Shown here piece after piece: positions 8,351 to 17,194 of a DNA stretch of 64,000 nt. Source of the DNA: Pseudomonadota bacterium (lineage in GTDB: Bacteria > Chloroflexota > UBA6077 > JAJPHF01). The position numbers and the translations under genes are program-made. Position 1 is the first letter of the stretch, and the number at the start of each line of letters is the position of its first letter. The notes below the pieces were generated by a model. It saw nothing but the letters and a program-made list of their open reading frames with translations, searched no databases and was not told the origin of the DNA. The DNA lies in the NCBI GenBank assembly GCA_021325365.1, contig JAJPHF010000027.1, positions 1 through 64,000 on the forward strand, written 5' to 3'.

Positions 8351-8665
8351 CTACTGGCCCTGGGTGCGGTAGATGGTCTGGATGCCGCCGATCGTCGTGC
8401 CCCAGACCGTCTGGTTCCAAGCGGCTGCACCGCTGCCGTTGTACCACCAGGGATTGTGGCTGGAGGTCGACGGGGTGTACTGCGGTCCGCCGTAGAACCA
8501 CTCATAACCCTGCACGTCGGGCTGGTCGGCCGGGGCAAAAGCGGCCATGGCCATCGCATCCAGCATGCACTGCTGCTGCCGGGGCAGGGTGTTGCGGAAC
8601 TGCCCGAGCTTCTGAGCGAATGCCTGACACTCGGCCACGCTGGGCATCTGGTCCTGCTCAGACAT
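8351..8665 (-). CDS. Small protein with helical N-terminus and DVQGY / aromatic-rich C-terminus
   Basis: This 104-aa protein has two parts. Residues 1-45 form an amphipathic helical segment containing FAQKLGQFRNTLPRQQQCML. Residues 50-104 start with DVQGYEWFYGG and are rich in Trp, Tyr, Gly, Asn and Ser. The helix-then-DVQGY plan resembles short proteins of unknown function in actinobacteria and Chloroflexota; the comparison is from memory of such sequences and is not a database result. The start ATG has an ideal GGAGGT box. There is no export signal of Sec type. A leader-plus-core (RiPP-like) arrangement is one reading, but no modification enzyme is adjacent. Function unknown. Confidence 0.75.
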   Translation of the reverse strand: MSEQDQMPSVAECQAFAQKLGQFRNTLPRQQQCMLDAMAMAAFAPADQPDVQGYEWFYGGPQYTPSTSSHNPWWYNGSGAAAWNQTVWGTTIGGIQTIYRTQGQ

Positions 8666-8805
8666 GCTGTACCTCCAAAAGCGGCACTCGCGCCGCCGAT
8701 CGGCGGTGCGCGCGCGCACCGTGCCCGCCAGTGCATCTATCTTACGCGCCCGGCGATTTTCTGTCGCGCGGCAGTTTCGTCGCCAGCGCTCCGCAACTCC
8801 GGGCG

Positions 8806-8811
8806 TATAAT
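8806..8811 (+). promoter_or_regulatory. Putative -10 hexamer TATAAT
   Basis: A perfect TATAAT stands in otherwise GC-rich DNA 133 bp before the ATG of the binding-protein gene at 8944. No good -35 box is found at 16-19 bp spacing, so support is partial. Confidence 0.35.
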
Positions 8812-8943
8812 GGGCGCACTCGGGCGCGAGGACGTGGTGTTCGGGCGCCGCCGCGGAGCGAGGGCCGGCGTGGGGGGACGGCTCGGCCAGCGCGGCGGGG
8901 CGGGAAGAGTGGCGCGGGGCGGCGGGCGGAAGGAGGCGGCACG

Positions 8944-10065
8944 ATGAGGCGCGCGGGGATGACGCTGCTCGCGCTGGCGGCGCTGCTCGCGGCCTGTGCG
9001 CCCGCCGCCGCGCCCGCGGCGGCGCCCAGCGCGGTGGGGGGCACGACCGGGGCGGCCGCGCCGAGCGACGCGGCGGCGTACCGCCAGCGGGTGATCGACG
9101 GCGCCCGCGCCGAGGGCGAGGTCAACATTCTGCTCAGCTCGATCTGGACGCCGGAGACGCTGCAGCTGCTGGAAGCGGCGGTCGAGCGCGAGTATGGCGT
9201 GGGCCTCAAGATCAATCGCACGCCGAGCACGAACTACGGCGCGCACGCCGCGCAGCTCATGAGCGAGCTGCAGGCGGGCGCCACGCCGTCCTACGACCTG
9301 CACCAGAGCAGCGACGCGAGCTCGTCGCTGCTGATCCAGGCGGACGCGCTGGAGCCGGTGGACTGGGCGGCGCTGCTGCCAGCCGGCACGCCGCCCGAGG
9401 TCGTGCAGGGCGACGGCCGCGTGCTGGTGACCTACACGTCGTTCAACGGCATCATGTACGACCCGGCGGTGGTGCCGGCGAGCGCGGTGCCGCGCTCGCT
9501 GAAGGACCTCGCCGATCCGCGCTGGCGCGGCAAAGTGATGCTCGCGGCGTCGCCCGACATCCACCTGCCGTACGTCTACGAGTGGGGCCACGACCCGGCG
9601 CTGGCTACCCTGCGGGCCGTGATCGCGAACGGGGCGACCACCGGCACGTTCTTTGACCAGCAGAACCGCTACACCGCCAAGGAAGTGGCGATGATCGAGG
9701 TGTCGAGCCTCATCTACGCCTCGGCGCGCCAGCGGGGCATACCCGGCGAGTTCACGCTGCTCGACTTCGCCGATACCACGTCGCACCACCTGTCGGTGCC
9801 GCGCCGGGCCGCGCACCCGAACGCCGCGAAGCTGCTCGCGGCGGTCATCGCCGGGCCGGAGGGGCAGCGGATCGCCGCGGAGTACATCGGCGCCGGCAAT
9901 CGCTACTACGACGGCACCTGGGAGCAGCGGCTGATGGCGCAGGCGAACGCCACGGGCTTGCCGACCTTCTCGTGGTGGACGGAGCCCGGCGCCCTGGACT
10001 TCCTGCTCTCGCCGGGCGGCGAGGACGTGAAGAAGGAGATCAACACGATCCTCCAGGGCGGGTAG
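8944..10065 (+). CDS. Extracellular solute-binding lipoprotein, family 1 (FbpA/PotD-like)
   Basis: A 373-aa lipoprotein with signal peptide and lipobox LLAAC (Cys18). The mature part has the family 1 binding-protein layout: AEGEVNILLSSIWTPETLQ, YDLHQSSDASS, LVTYTSFNGIMYDP, SLKDLADPRWRGKVML. Tandem phrases such as LADPRWRGKV are typical of iron(III)/polyamine/thiamine binders. The ATG at 8944 follows GAAGGAGG; the open frame continues far upstream, but the upstream part is not protein-like. It lies alone on the plus strand between minus-strand neighbours, and no permease is adjacent. Ligand unknown. It converges with the next gene, with only 19 bp between stops. Confidence 0.9.
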   Translation: MRRAGMTLLALAALLAACAPAAAPAAAPSAVGGTTGAAAPSDAAAYRQRVIDGARAEGEVNILLSSIWTPETLQLLEAAVEREYGVGLKINRTPSTNYGAHAAQLMSELQAGATPSYDLHQSSDASSSLLIQADALEPVDWAALLPAGTPPEVVQGDGRVLVTYTSFNGIMYDPAVVPASAVPRSLKDLADPRWRGKVMLAASPDIHLPYVYEWGHDPALATLRAVIANGATTGTFFDQQNRYTAKEVAMIEVSSLIYASARQRGIPGEFTLLDFADTTSHHLSVPRRAAHPNAAKLLAAVIAGPEGQRIAAEYIGAGNRYYDGTWEQRLMAQANATGLPTFSWWTEPGALDFLLSPGGEDVKKEINTILQGG

Positions 10066-10084
10066 GGATCGAAGCGAGGCTGGC

Positions 10085-11269
10085 TCACGGGCTTGGTGGA
10101 TGGTAGGGGCCGAGGCGGGCCACCGCGTAGTCGACGAAGCGCGGGTCGATGAGCTTTGTCGCGTCCACTGGCTGCTGGACGAAGCCCTTGCTGAGATAGT
10201 ATTGCACGTCGGCGGCGATGCGGTCGGGCATGACGCGCCCATCCGGGTCCATCGCATTGAAGCCCATCCGGTCGTAGAGCGTCTTGTCCTTGACCGGGGT
10301 GTGCTCGGCCAGGACGTCGACGACGGCGGCCTTGTCGCGGCCGTAGAGGAACGCGTCGTCGAAGTCGCGCACGCCGCGCAGATTGGCGACCATGAAGCGA
10401 TAGGCGGCCTCGGTCTCGGCGAAGGCCGGGCCGTAGAGCCAGACTGACGTGTACTCGTCGGGAGTGATCTCGCCGAGCGCGCGCCAGCGGCGCAGGATGC
10501 CCAGGCTCTCGCCGAGGGCCAGGTAGGGCTCGACCTGATAGCCCGCGTCGATGACGCCGGTGGCGAAGGCGGTGTTCATGTCAGGGTAGGCAAGCTCGAC
10601 GATCGTCACGTCGTCGCGCGTCAGCCCGCCGCGTTCTAGCATCCGGTCGAGCTGAATGTCGGTGACCGTTCCGGTGTTGGGCACGTTGATGCCGAGCGCC
10701 AGCCCGCGCAGGTCTGGCCAGTCGCGCACGCGACCGCTGTCGGCCACGTCGGGGCGCAGCGCCAGCGCGCCACTGGAGTGCTCGGGCGTCTGCCGGCCCT
10801 TGTCACCGACGATGCGCAGCGGCAGGCCGCGGTTGATGGCGTTGAAGAAGGCCGCGGCGGCGGTGACGCCGGCGGCGTCGAGCTGGCCGGTGGTCAGGTG
10901 GGGCATCGCCTCGGCCGCGCCGTTCACCCGCGTCAGGTCGACGTCGAGGCCCTCTTCAGCGAAGTAGCCGCGCTCCTGGGCGATGAACACGCCGGCGTCG
11001 GAGAGTGTCATCAGCACCCCGAGCTTCACTGTGACCGGCGGCGCGAGCGGGGCTGGCGCGGCGGGCGCCGCTGGCTGACTGGCCGCGTTGGCCTCTTGCG
11101 GCGGCGCGCTACTCGGGCCGGCCGGGGCGGGAGGGCTGGCAGGCGCGGCGGCCGGCGCGCCGCAACTGGCCAGGACCAGGCTGGCCAGCGCTAGGAGCCA
11201 CGCCCGGCCCGCGCTGCGCGAGGTGAGCGCCCGCCGCGGCGCCGTCGTCGTCACCCGAAGCCGGTTCAT
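10085..11269 (-). CDS. ABC transporter substrate-binding lipoprotein, NMT1-like
   Basis: A 394-aa lipoprotein: signal peptide with lipobox LVLASC (Cys36), Pro/Ala/Ser linker, then NMT1 fold with GVFIAQERGYFAEEGLDVDL, LTTGQLDAAGVTAAAAFF and DLRGLALGINVPNTG. The ATG at 11269 has a GGAGG box eight bases upstream; the apparent extension to 11467 is translated repeat DNA. It closely parallels the protein encoded at 6642-7790 in layout (shared 'HTPVKDKTLYDRM'-type segment), suggesting a duplication with altered specificity. No permease is adjacent. Ligand unknown. Confidence 0.9.
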   Translation of the reverse strand: MNRLRVTTTAPRRALTSRSAGRAWLLALASLVLASCGAPAAAPASPPAPAGPSSAPPQEANAASQPAAPAAPAPLAPPVTVKLGVLMTLSDAGVFIAQERGYFAEEGLDVDLTRVNGAAEAMPHLTTGQLDAAGVTAAAAFFNAINRGLPLRIVGDKGRQTPEHSSGALALRPDVADSGRVRDWPDLRGLALGINVPNTGTVTDIQLDRMLERGGLTRDDVTIVELAYPDMNTAFATGVIDAGYQVEPYLALGESLGILRRWRALGEITPDEYTSVWLYGPAFAETEAAYRFMVANLRGVRDFDDAFLYGRDKAAVVDVLAEHTPVKDKTLYDRMGFNAMDPDGRVMPDRIAADVQYYLSKGFVQQPVDATKLIDPRFVDYAVARLGPYHPPSP

Positions 11270-11314
11270 GCCGCACCTCCTGGCCGCCACGATCCGGGCC
11301 GTCTTGTCGCCGCT

Positions 11315-11320
11315 ACTATA
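11315..11320 (-). promoter_or_regulatory. Putative -10 hexamer TATAGT
   Basis: On the minus strand TATAGT lies 46 bp before the ATG of the binding-protein gene. It is the only AT-rich patch in the 5' region. No convincing -35 box is seen. Confidence 0.35.
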
Positions 11321-11369
11321 GCAGCGGATCAGTGATACCCGGCCCGGTCCGAGCGTTCGGTTAGCGGGG

Positions 11370-11545
11370 CGCCCCCTCACCCCGACCCTCTCCCAGGGGG
11401 AGAGGGAGTAAGACGCGCCCTCACCCCGGCCCTCTCCCAGGGGGAGAGGGGGAGGGACGGACGTCACCCCCTGCCCCCCTCTCCCGTAGGAGAGGGGGAG
11501 GACGAGGGACCGCCCTCACCCCGACCCTCTCCCAGGGGGAGAGGG
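11370..11545. repeat. Array of four CCTCTCCC/GGGAGAGG palindromes
   Basis: This is the main content of the 368-bp gene-free stretch 11270-11637. Four copies of the dispersed palindrome follow one another at roughly 45-50 bp spacing, joined by similar linkers (GAGTAAGACG, GAGGGACG). Copies differ by a few bases. It is not a CRISPR: the linkers are short, partly repeated and not spacer-like. Confidence 0.85.
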
Positions 11546-11637
11546 AGTAGGTGAACAGTAGCTCCGGACTCGGTATGACAGGGTACCGGCCAGACAGCGC
11601 AGGAGAACAGCTTGCCGCGGGTTCTCCGAAGGGGTCG

Positions 11638-11823
11638 CTACTTGGCCGCCGTCTCGCCGTCGATCGGGACGTTGGCGCCGGCAATCCGCGCCTCCCGACG
11701 CGGGAACTCGGCGTTGCAGAGCGGGCAGAACATGGTGAAGCTCGGGCCGCGATCGTAGACGCGCTTGTGAATGTTGTACTCGTGCTCGCACTTGGGGCAG
11801 ACGACGTAGACCTCGGGCGGCAT
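11638..11823 (-). CDS. Small zinc-ribbon protein
   Basis: This 61-aa protein has two CxxC knuckles (VVCPKCEHEYNIH and MFCPLCNAEFPRR), consistent with one structural zinc in a rubredoxin-like ribbon. The ATG follows GGGAGGAG. It lies 16 bp after the UbiD-like gene and ends the eight-gene minus-strand operon. It may be an electron-transfer or assembly accessory for the UbiD or Mo enzyme, or a regulator. The sequence only shows the metal-binding pattern. Confidence 0.8.
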   Translation of the reverse strand: MPPEVYVVCPKCEHEYNIHKRVYDRGPSFTMFCPLCNAEFPRREARIAGANVPIDGETAAK

Positions 11824-11839
11824 GGCTCCTCCCTTTTAT

Positions 11840-13231
11840 CTATCCCAGCAGGTCTTCGAGGGAGACGCGGTCGAGGGCGTCCTGCGGCACCTTGGCCAGT
11901 GGCGGGAACGGCTTGCCGACCGGCTTGGTGCTGTCGATCATCAGGCCGCCGACGCGCATCTCGCGCTCCGTCGAGGGGTCCTGCCGGTTGGCCGCGAGGT
12001 CGTGGTAGATCTGCACCTGGGCGGTGTCGGCATCCACCCGCGTGGCGATCGAGAACAGCACGGCGTTCAGGTCGAACGGGTCGATGTCCTCGTCCACCAG
12101 GATGACGTTCTTCACGCGGTCAGCGAAGCTGCCCATGACCAGCGCGCCCAGCCGCGTGCCGTCGCCCGGCCGGCTGAGGCGCGCTTGCACGACGTAGGTG
12201 AAGGGCGCGATGTTGGCGACCGCCTTCACGCCCGGGTAGCGCTGCTTGAGGACCGCGTACATCTGCGCCGTCGAGCCCATGTGGCCGAGCGTCTCGTGGC
12301 TGGTCCAGCTCTCGATGACGATCGGGTCGTGGCGGAAGGTGATGGCCGTCGGCTCGAACACCGGCTCCTGCGTCTGCGGCGAGTAGTAGACCATAAAGTC
12401 GGCCCAGGGGCCGCACAGCTCGCGCCGGGTGAGGTCGACGTAGCCCTCCACGACCAGCTCGGCGTCGGCCGGCACGAGGAGGTCCGCGCCGAACGTCTCG
12501 GACGGCACCACCCGCACGGGGCCGCCCATGACGCCGCCGGCGTAGTGGTACTCGTCGAGGTCCCAGGAGCAGGCGCTCGCCGCGGCCAGCTCGAACGCGG
12601 GATGGTGGCCGAGGACGAAGGCGATCGGCATCTTCGTCGCGCCGGCCGCGCGCCAGCCGTTCATCTGCTCGTTCAGGTGGCGTGGGTTGATGCGGACCGC
12701 CGCCCAGTCGGGCGCACGCACGTGGATGCGGTGCCACGACAGGTTGTAGCGCGAGCGGTCGTACGCGCGGCCGATGCCGATGGCGCACAGCCAACCGGGG
12801 CGCGCGTCGTACTCGTCCTTGCGGTAGACCGGCAGGCGGAAGAGGGACACGTCGGCGCCGCGCCAGACGTTCTGCTTTACCGGCGCGTCGTCGCGGCTGA
12901 CCTGCACGGGCTCGGCCGTCGAGCTGGTGCGCCGGATCCACTCGGCGGCCAGCTGCTCGAAGCTCGCGCCGGGTGGCATGCCGATCGCCACCGCCTCGCG
13001 CAGCTCGGTGGACAGCTCCGACCAGAGGACGCGACCGAGCCAAGGCTGGCCGGCGAGGGTCTGCACGCCGCGCATGAGCAGCACCGGCTTGCGGCCCTGC
13101 TGCCGCAGCTTGGTGAGCAGGGCCGCGGCATCGCAGTCTTGCAGGCGGAAGTCCTTGCCGGTCACGTCGACTTCGAGTAGCTCCTCCGGGTAGCGCTCGC
13201 CGAGATGGGACAGAAATGAGCGCAAGTCCAT
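11840..13231 (-). CDS. UbiD-family decarboxylase, atypical active site (Cys273)
   Basis: A 463-aa member of the UbiD family, whose known enzymes use prenylated FMN to (de)carboxylate aromatic and unsaturated acids. Expected cofactor and metal residues can be placed: Asn163 and Arg168 in YNLSWHRIH, His185 in NPRHL, and a Glu in PADAELVVEG. The active-site block that normally reads EGPxGE is here LCGPWAD: Cys273 stands where the first catalytic Glu is expected and Asp278 where the second is. The paralogue at 24561-26015 has the canonical EGPFGE. The start has a GAGGTG box overlapping the stop of the ABC ATPase gene, so translation is probably coupled. It is likely a decarboxylase with changed chemistry or specificity. 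No UbiX flavin prenyltransferase is present in the window. Confidence 0.88.
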   Translation of the reverse strand: MDLRSFLSHLGERYPEELLEVDVTGKDFRLQDCDAAALLTKLRQQGRKPVLLMRGVQTLAGQPWLGRVLWSELSTELREAVAIGMPPGASFEQLAAEWIRRTSSTAEPVQVSRDDAPVKQNVWRGADVSLFRLPVYRKDEYDARPGWLCAIGIGRAYDRSRYNLSWHRIHVRAPDWAAVRINPRHLNEQMNGWRAAGATKMPIAFVLGHHPAFELAAASACSWDLDEYHYAGGVMGGPVRVVPSETFGADLLVPADAELVVEGYVDLTRRELCGPWADFMVYYSPQTQEPVFEPTAITFRHDPIVIESWTSHETLGHMGSTAQMYAVLKQRYPGVKAVANIAPFTYVVQARLSRPGDGTRLGALVMGSFADRVKNVILVDEDIDPFDLNAVLFSIATRVDADTAQVQIYHDLAANRQDPSTEREMRVGGLMIDSTKPVGKPFPPLAKVPQDALDRVSLEDLLG

Positions 13232-13239
13232 AGGTCACC

Positions 13240-14060
<821 letters not shown>

Positions 14061-14064
<4 letters not shown>

Positions 14065-14213
14065 AGCTGCCGTCCCGGGCAGGGCGCGGCGAGCAGCGCC
14101 CCTATATCGGCCGAAACGGTGGGTCGGCAGGGGGCGGCGAGCGGTGCCCCTCCGCCGACCGTGGCGGTGGGGCGCCAGGGCGCGGCAAGCAGCGTGCTTA
14201 CACGGGTCGTCAT
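14061..14213 (-). CDS. 50-aa small ORF made of 16-residue near-repeats, coupled at both ends
   Basis: This small frame begins with an ATG overlapping the TGA of the Mo-hydroxylase gene and ends with a TGA overlapping the ATG of the ABC ATPase. Its product contains about three 16-residue units built on LLAAPWRPT, PLAAPCRPT and LLAAPCPG, matching a 48-bp tandem repeat in the DNA. No family is recognised. It may be a translated repeat element that keeps ribosomes moving from one gene to the next, or a real small protein; double stop/start overlap favours that it is translated. There is no ribosome site of its own. Confidence 0.5.
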
Positions 14214-16528
14214 TTGGTGCCCCCCGCCAGGTTGGCGATGCGCTCGGGGCTGAGCGGCAGCGAGGTGATCCAGGCGCCGAACGGGGCGAGCGCGTGCTCG
14301 ATGGCGGAGGCCAGGCAGGCCGGCGCGGGCAGGGTGCCGCCCTCGCCGGCGCCCTTCACGCCGAGGGGGTTCAGCGGCGACGGCACCTCGGTGTGGGCGA
14401 TGGTCACCTCGGGCACCTCCGTCGCGCCGGGCAGCAGGTAGTCCATGAACGAGGTGTTCAGGGGCTGGCCGATCTCGTCGTAGACGATCTCCTCGTAGAG
14501 CGTATTGCCGATCCCGTGGGCCACGCCGCCGATCGTCTGGCCGCGCACGATGGCAGGGTGGATGATGCGGCCGCAGTCGTCCACGGCGACGTACTTCTCG
14601 ATGCGCACGAAGCCGGTCGCCGGATCGACCTCGACGATTGCGGCGTGCGTGCCGTAGGCGTAGGTGGCGCGCTCGGGGCGGAAGTAGACGGTGGCCTCCA
14701 GGGTGGGCTCCAGACCTGGCGGCAGCGCGTAGCCGAAGCCGACGCCGGTGATGGCGTGGGCGACGGCGCCGAGCGTCACGCCCCGCGAGGGGTCGTCGGC
14801 GACATAAGCGCGGCCGTCGCGAAGGCGGATCTGGTCGGGCGCGCACTCCAGCATCGACGCGGCGACGCGCTCGACCTTGTCGCGCACCTGGCCCGACGCC
14901 TCGTGGACCGCGCTGCCGGCGACGACCGACGAGCGGCTACCGAAGGTGCCGACGCCCTTCGGGATGCCCGCCGTGTCGCCCGTCACCACGGTCACCTGAT
15001 CGACGGACACACCTAGCTGCTCGGCGCAGATCTGGGCCATCATCGTCTGGTGGCCCTGGCCCTGCGGCGTCGCGCCGGTGAGCACCACCACCTGGCCGTT
15101 GCCCTCGACGCGCACCGTGGCGCCCTCGTAGGGGCCGAGGCCGTTGCCCTCGACGTAGCAGGCGATGCCCAGGCCCACGTAGCGGCCCGCGGCGCGGGCT
15201 TGCGCCTGGTAGGCCGGGAAGCCGGCGTAGTCGACGAGGTCGAGCGCCTTGGCGAGCGCGGCCGGGTAGTCGCCGCTGTCGTAGATCATCGGGCGGTTGT
15301 CGCGGAAGATGAGCCCGGTATCGTAGGGCTGCTCCTCGGGCTGGATCATGTTGCGGCGCCGCACCGCGACCGGGTCGAGCCCAAGCTCGCGGGCGATGCG
15401 CTCGATCATGCGCTCCATCACGAACACCGCCTGCGGCCGCCCGGCGCCGCGCACCACGACCGTCGGCACCTTGTTGGTGAAGACCATGCGGAAGTCGACG
15501 TCGAAGCTGGGGATGCGGTAGGGGCCGGGGATCGTCGTGGCGGCGATCCAGGGCGTCACCATGCTGCCGGCGAAGGCGCCGGAGTCGTGCAGGAAGCTAT
15601 CCTTCATGCCGAGGATGACGCCGCTCGGGTCGACGGCGATGGCGACGTGGTGGACCTGGTCGCGCTCCTGCTTGGCGGCCAGGCAGTGCTCGCGGCGGTC
15701 CTCGATCCACTTCACGGGCACGCCGAGCTTCATGGCGGCCCAGGGGATCAGCGCCTTCTCGGCGTCGAAGCTGCCCTTGGGGCCGAAGCCGCCGCCCACG
15801 AAGGGCGTGATGACGCGCACCTGGTGCGTGGGCAGGTGGAGCAATTCGCAGAGGGCGCGCTGGATGCGGTGGGCGCCCTGCGACGTACACCAGACGGTGA
15901 GCATGCGCGTGCGCGGCTCGAAGCTGGCCAGGATGCCGCGCGTCTCGATGGCGTGGCCGGCGCCGCGGTGGACGTGCAGCCGCTCCTCGAAGACGTGCGC
16001 CGCGTCCCGGAAGGCGCGCTCCACGTCGCCGACGCTCTGGCGCAGCGTGCCGGCGATATTGTCGCCCGCCTCCTCCTGCACGAGCGGGGCGCCCGGCTCC
16101 AGCGCCTGCTCGACGTCGAGGACGGGGGGGAGCGGCTCGTAGGCCACGTCGATCAGGTCGAAGGCGTCCTCGGCAATGTGGCGGCTCGCGGCCACCACCA
16201 GCGCCACCGGCTCGCCCACGTAGCGCACTTTGTCCCAGGCCAGCGGGTGCTCGGTGAACGGCTTGAGCGCGGGGTGGGGGACGGACTGGGGCAGGGCGCT
16301 CATCTCGGCGTGGACGGCGGCGCCGTCGAACACGGCGAGCACGCCGGGCAGCGCGCGGGCGCGGCTGGCGTCGACGCCGCGGATGCGGGCGTGGGCGTGG
16401 GGGCTGCGGAGCACGGCGGCGTGCACCATGCCGGGCACGGCGATGTCGGCCACGAAGGTGGCGCGGCCGGTGAGCAGCGCCTCGTCCTCCTTGCGCGGCA
16501 CGGGCGGGGCCGCGGTAGAGCTAGTCAT
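14210..16528 (-). CDS. Xanthine dehydrogenase-family molybdopterin-binding subunit (CoxL-like)
   Basis: This 772-aa large subunit of a molybdenum hydroxylase starts with the a/b-hammerhead domain (LLTGRATFVADIAVPGM). It continues with Mo-cofactor segments GGGFGPKGSFD, RGAGRPQAVFVMER, QGQGHQTMMAQI and the active-site Glu729 in GVKGAGEGGT. Known enzymes hydroxylate N-heterocycles or aldehydes, or oxidise CO; the CO-dehydrogenase AYxCSFR loop is not present, so an organic substrate is expected. The start ATG at 16528 overlaps the end of the iron-sulfur subunit gene by 8 bp and has a GGGGGTG box. No FAD subunit gene is next to it, so electrons may leave by another carrier, as in two-subunit nicotinate or isoquinoline-type dehydrogenases. 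Confidence 0.92.
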   Translation of the reverse strand: MTSSTAAPPVPRKEDEALLTGRATFVADIAVPGMVHAAVLRSPHAHARIRGVDASRARALPGVLAVFDGAAVHAEMSALPQSVPHPALKPFTEHPLAWDKVRYVGEPVALVVAASRHIAEDAFDLIDVAYEPLPPVLDVEQALEPGAPLVQEEAGDNIAGTLRQSVGDVERAFRDAAHVFEERLHVHRGAGHAIETRGILASFEPRTRMLTVWCTSQGAHRIQRALCELLHLPTHQVRVITPFVGGGFGPKGSFDAEKALIPWAAMKLGVPVKWIEDRREHCLAAKQERDQVHHVAIAVDPSGVILGMKDSFLHDSGAFAGSMVTPWIAATTIPGPYRIPSFDVDFRMVFTNKVPTVVVRGAGRPQAVFVMERMIERIARELGLDPVAVRRRNMIQPEEQPYDTGLIFRDNRPMIYDSGDYPAALAKALDLVDYAGFPAYQAQARAAGRYVGLGIACYVEGNGLGPYEGATVRVEGNGQVVVLTGATPQGQGHQTMMAQICAEQLGVSVDQVTVVTGDTAGIPKGVGTFGSRSSVVAGSAVHEASGQVRDKVERVAASMLECAPDQIRLRDGRAYVADDPSRGVTLGAVAHAITGVGFGYALPPGLEPTLEATVYFRPERATYAYGTHAAIVEVDPATGFVRIEKYVAVDDCGRIIHPAIVRGQTIGGVAHGIGNTLYEEIVYDEIGQPLNTSFMDYLLPGATEVPEVTIAHTEVPSPLNPLGVKGAGEGGTLPAPACLASAIEHALAPFGAWITSLPLSPERIANLAGGTK

Positions 16529-17132
16529 GGGCGGCACCCCCGGCCGGCGCGGCGGCGCGCCCCAGCACGTCGCGCACGGCCTCGACGATGTTCTGGTAGC
16601 CGGTACAGCGGCAGAGATTGCCGGCGAGCGCCTCGCGGATCTCCGCGTCGGTGGCGTCGGGGTGGTCGCGGGTGAAGACGACGAGCGTCATGAGGAAGCC
16701 CGGCGTGCAGAAACCACACTGGAGCGCGTGGTGGCGGCGGAAGGCGTCTTGGAGGGGGTGGAGACCCCTCACCCCCCCAGCCCCCCTCTCCCCCATAGGG
16801 GGAAAGGGGGGAGTCGACTCAGCCCGGGACCGGTCCTCCCCCCTTCCCGCATCGGCAGGGGGGGCTACGGGGGTAGCTCCGACCTCCGCCAGTGCCTCGA
16901 TCGTCAGCACCTCGGCGCCGTCGGCCTGGACGGCGAAGAGGAGGCAGGAGCGGATGGGGTGGCCGTCGAGGAGGATGGTGCAGGCCCCGCAGACGCCGTG
17001 CTCGCAGCCGACGTGGGTGCCGGTAAGACCCAGGTCGTCGCGGAGGAAATCGGCGAGGCTCAAGCGGGGCTCGACGCGGGCCTGATAGGGACGGCCGTTG
17101 ACGGTAAGGGCGACTGCGTGCGCGGCGCTCAT
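16521..17132 (-). CDS. [2Fe-2S] subunit of Mo hydroxylase (CoxS-like) with in-frame repeat insert
   Basis: This 203-aa protein carries two [2Fe-2S] clusters. The plant-type ferredoxin domain has Cys43, Cys48, Cys51 and Cys63 (GCEHGVCGAC...SC). The C-terminal helical domain has Cys139/142 (CGFC) and Cys174/176 (CRC). Family members are normally about 155-170 aa. The excess is a Pro/Gly-rich insert at roughly residues 83-123, between VLTIEALA and LHPLQ, which is encoded by the GC-rich palindromic repeat family (16764-16872). The ATG has a GGAGG box. The insert lies in the linker between domains, where it could be tolerated. The same insert position is used in the paralogue at 29402-30013. Confidence 0.92.
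   Translation of the reverse strand: MSAAHAVALTVNGRPYQARVEPRLSLADFLRDDLGLTGTHVGCEHGVCGACTILLDGHPIRSCLLFAVQADGAEVLTIEALAEVGATPVAPPADAGRGEDRSRAESTPPFPPMGERGAGGVRGLHPLQDAFRRHHALQCGFCTPGFLMTLVVFTRDHPDATDAEIREALAGNLCRCTGYQNIVEAVRDVLGRAAAPAGGAAHD
16764..16872. repeat. Palindromic repeat translated inside a CDS
   Basis: Two GC-rich hairpins lie here in sequence (CCCCCTCTCCCCCATAGGGG-type, then CCTCCCCCCTTCCCGC...). They belong to the intergenic CCTCTCCC family but keep the reading frame of the iron-sulfur subunit gene. They encode a Pro/Gly/Glu-rich linker of about 40 residues. Confidence 0.8.
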
Positions 17133-17194
17133 GGGGCGCCTCCATTGCGTGGGATACGAGCGGCGCTCATCGTCCGCCTTCGCTGCGGGAGTAG

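Noticed and set aside
11370..11545. Short CRISPR or tandem gene regulatory array
   Set aside because: The four copies belong to a family dispersed across the window, including inside genes, and the linkers are themselves repeated.
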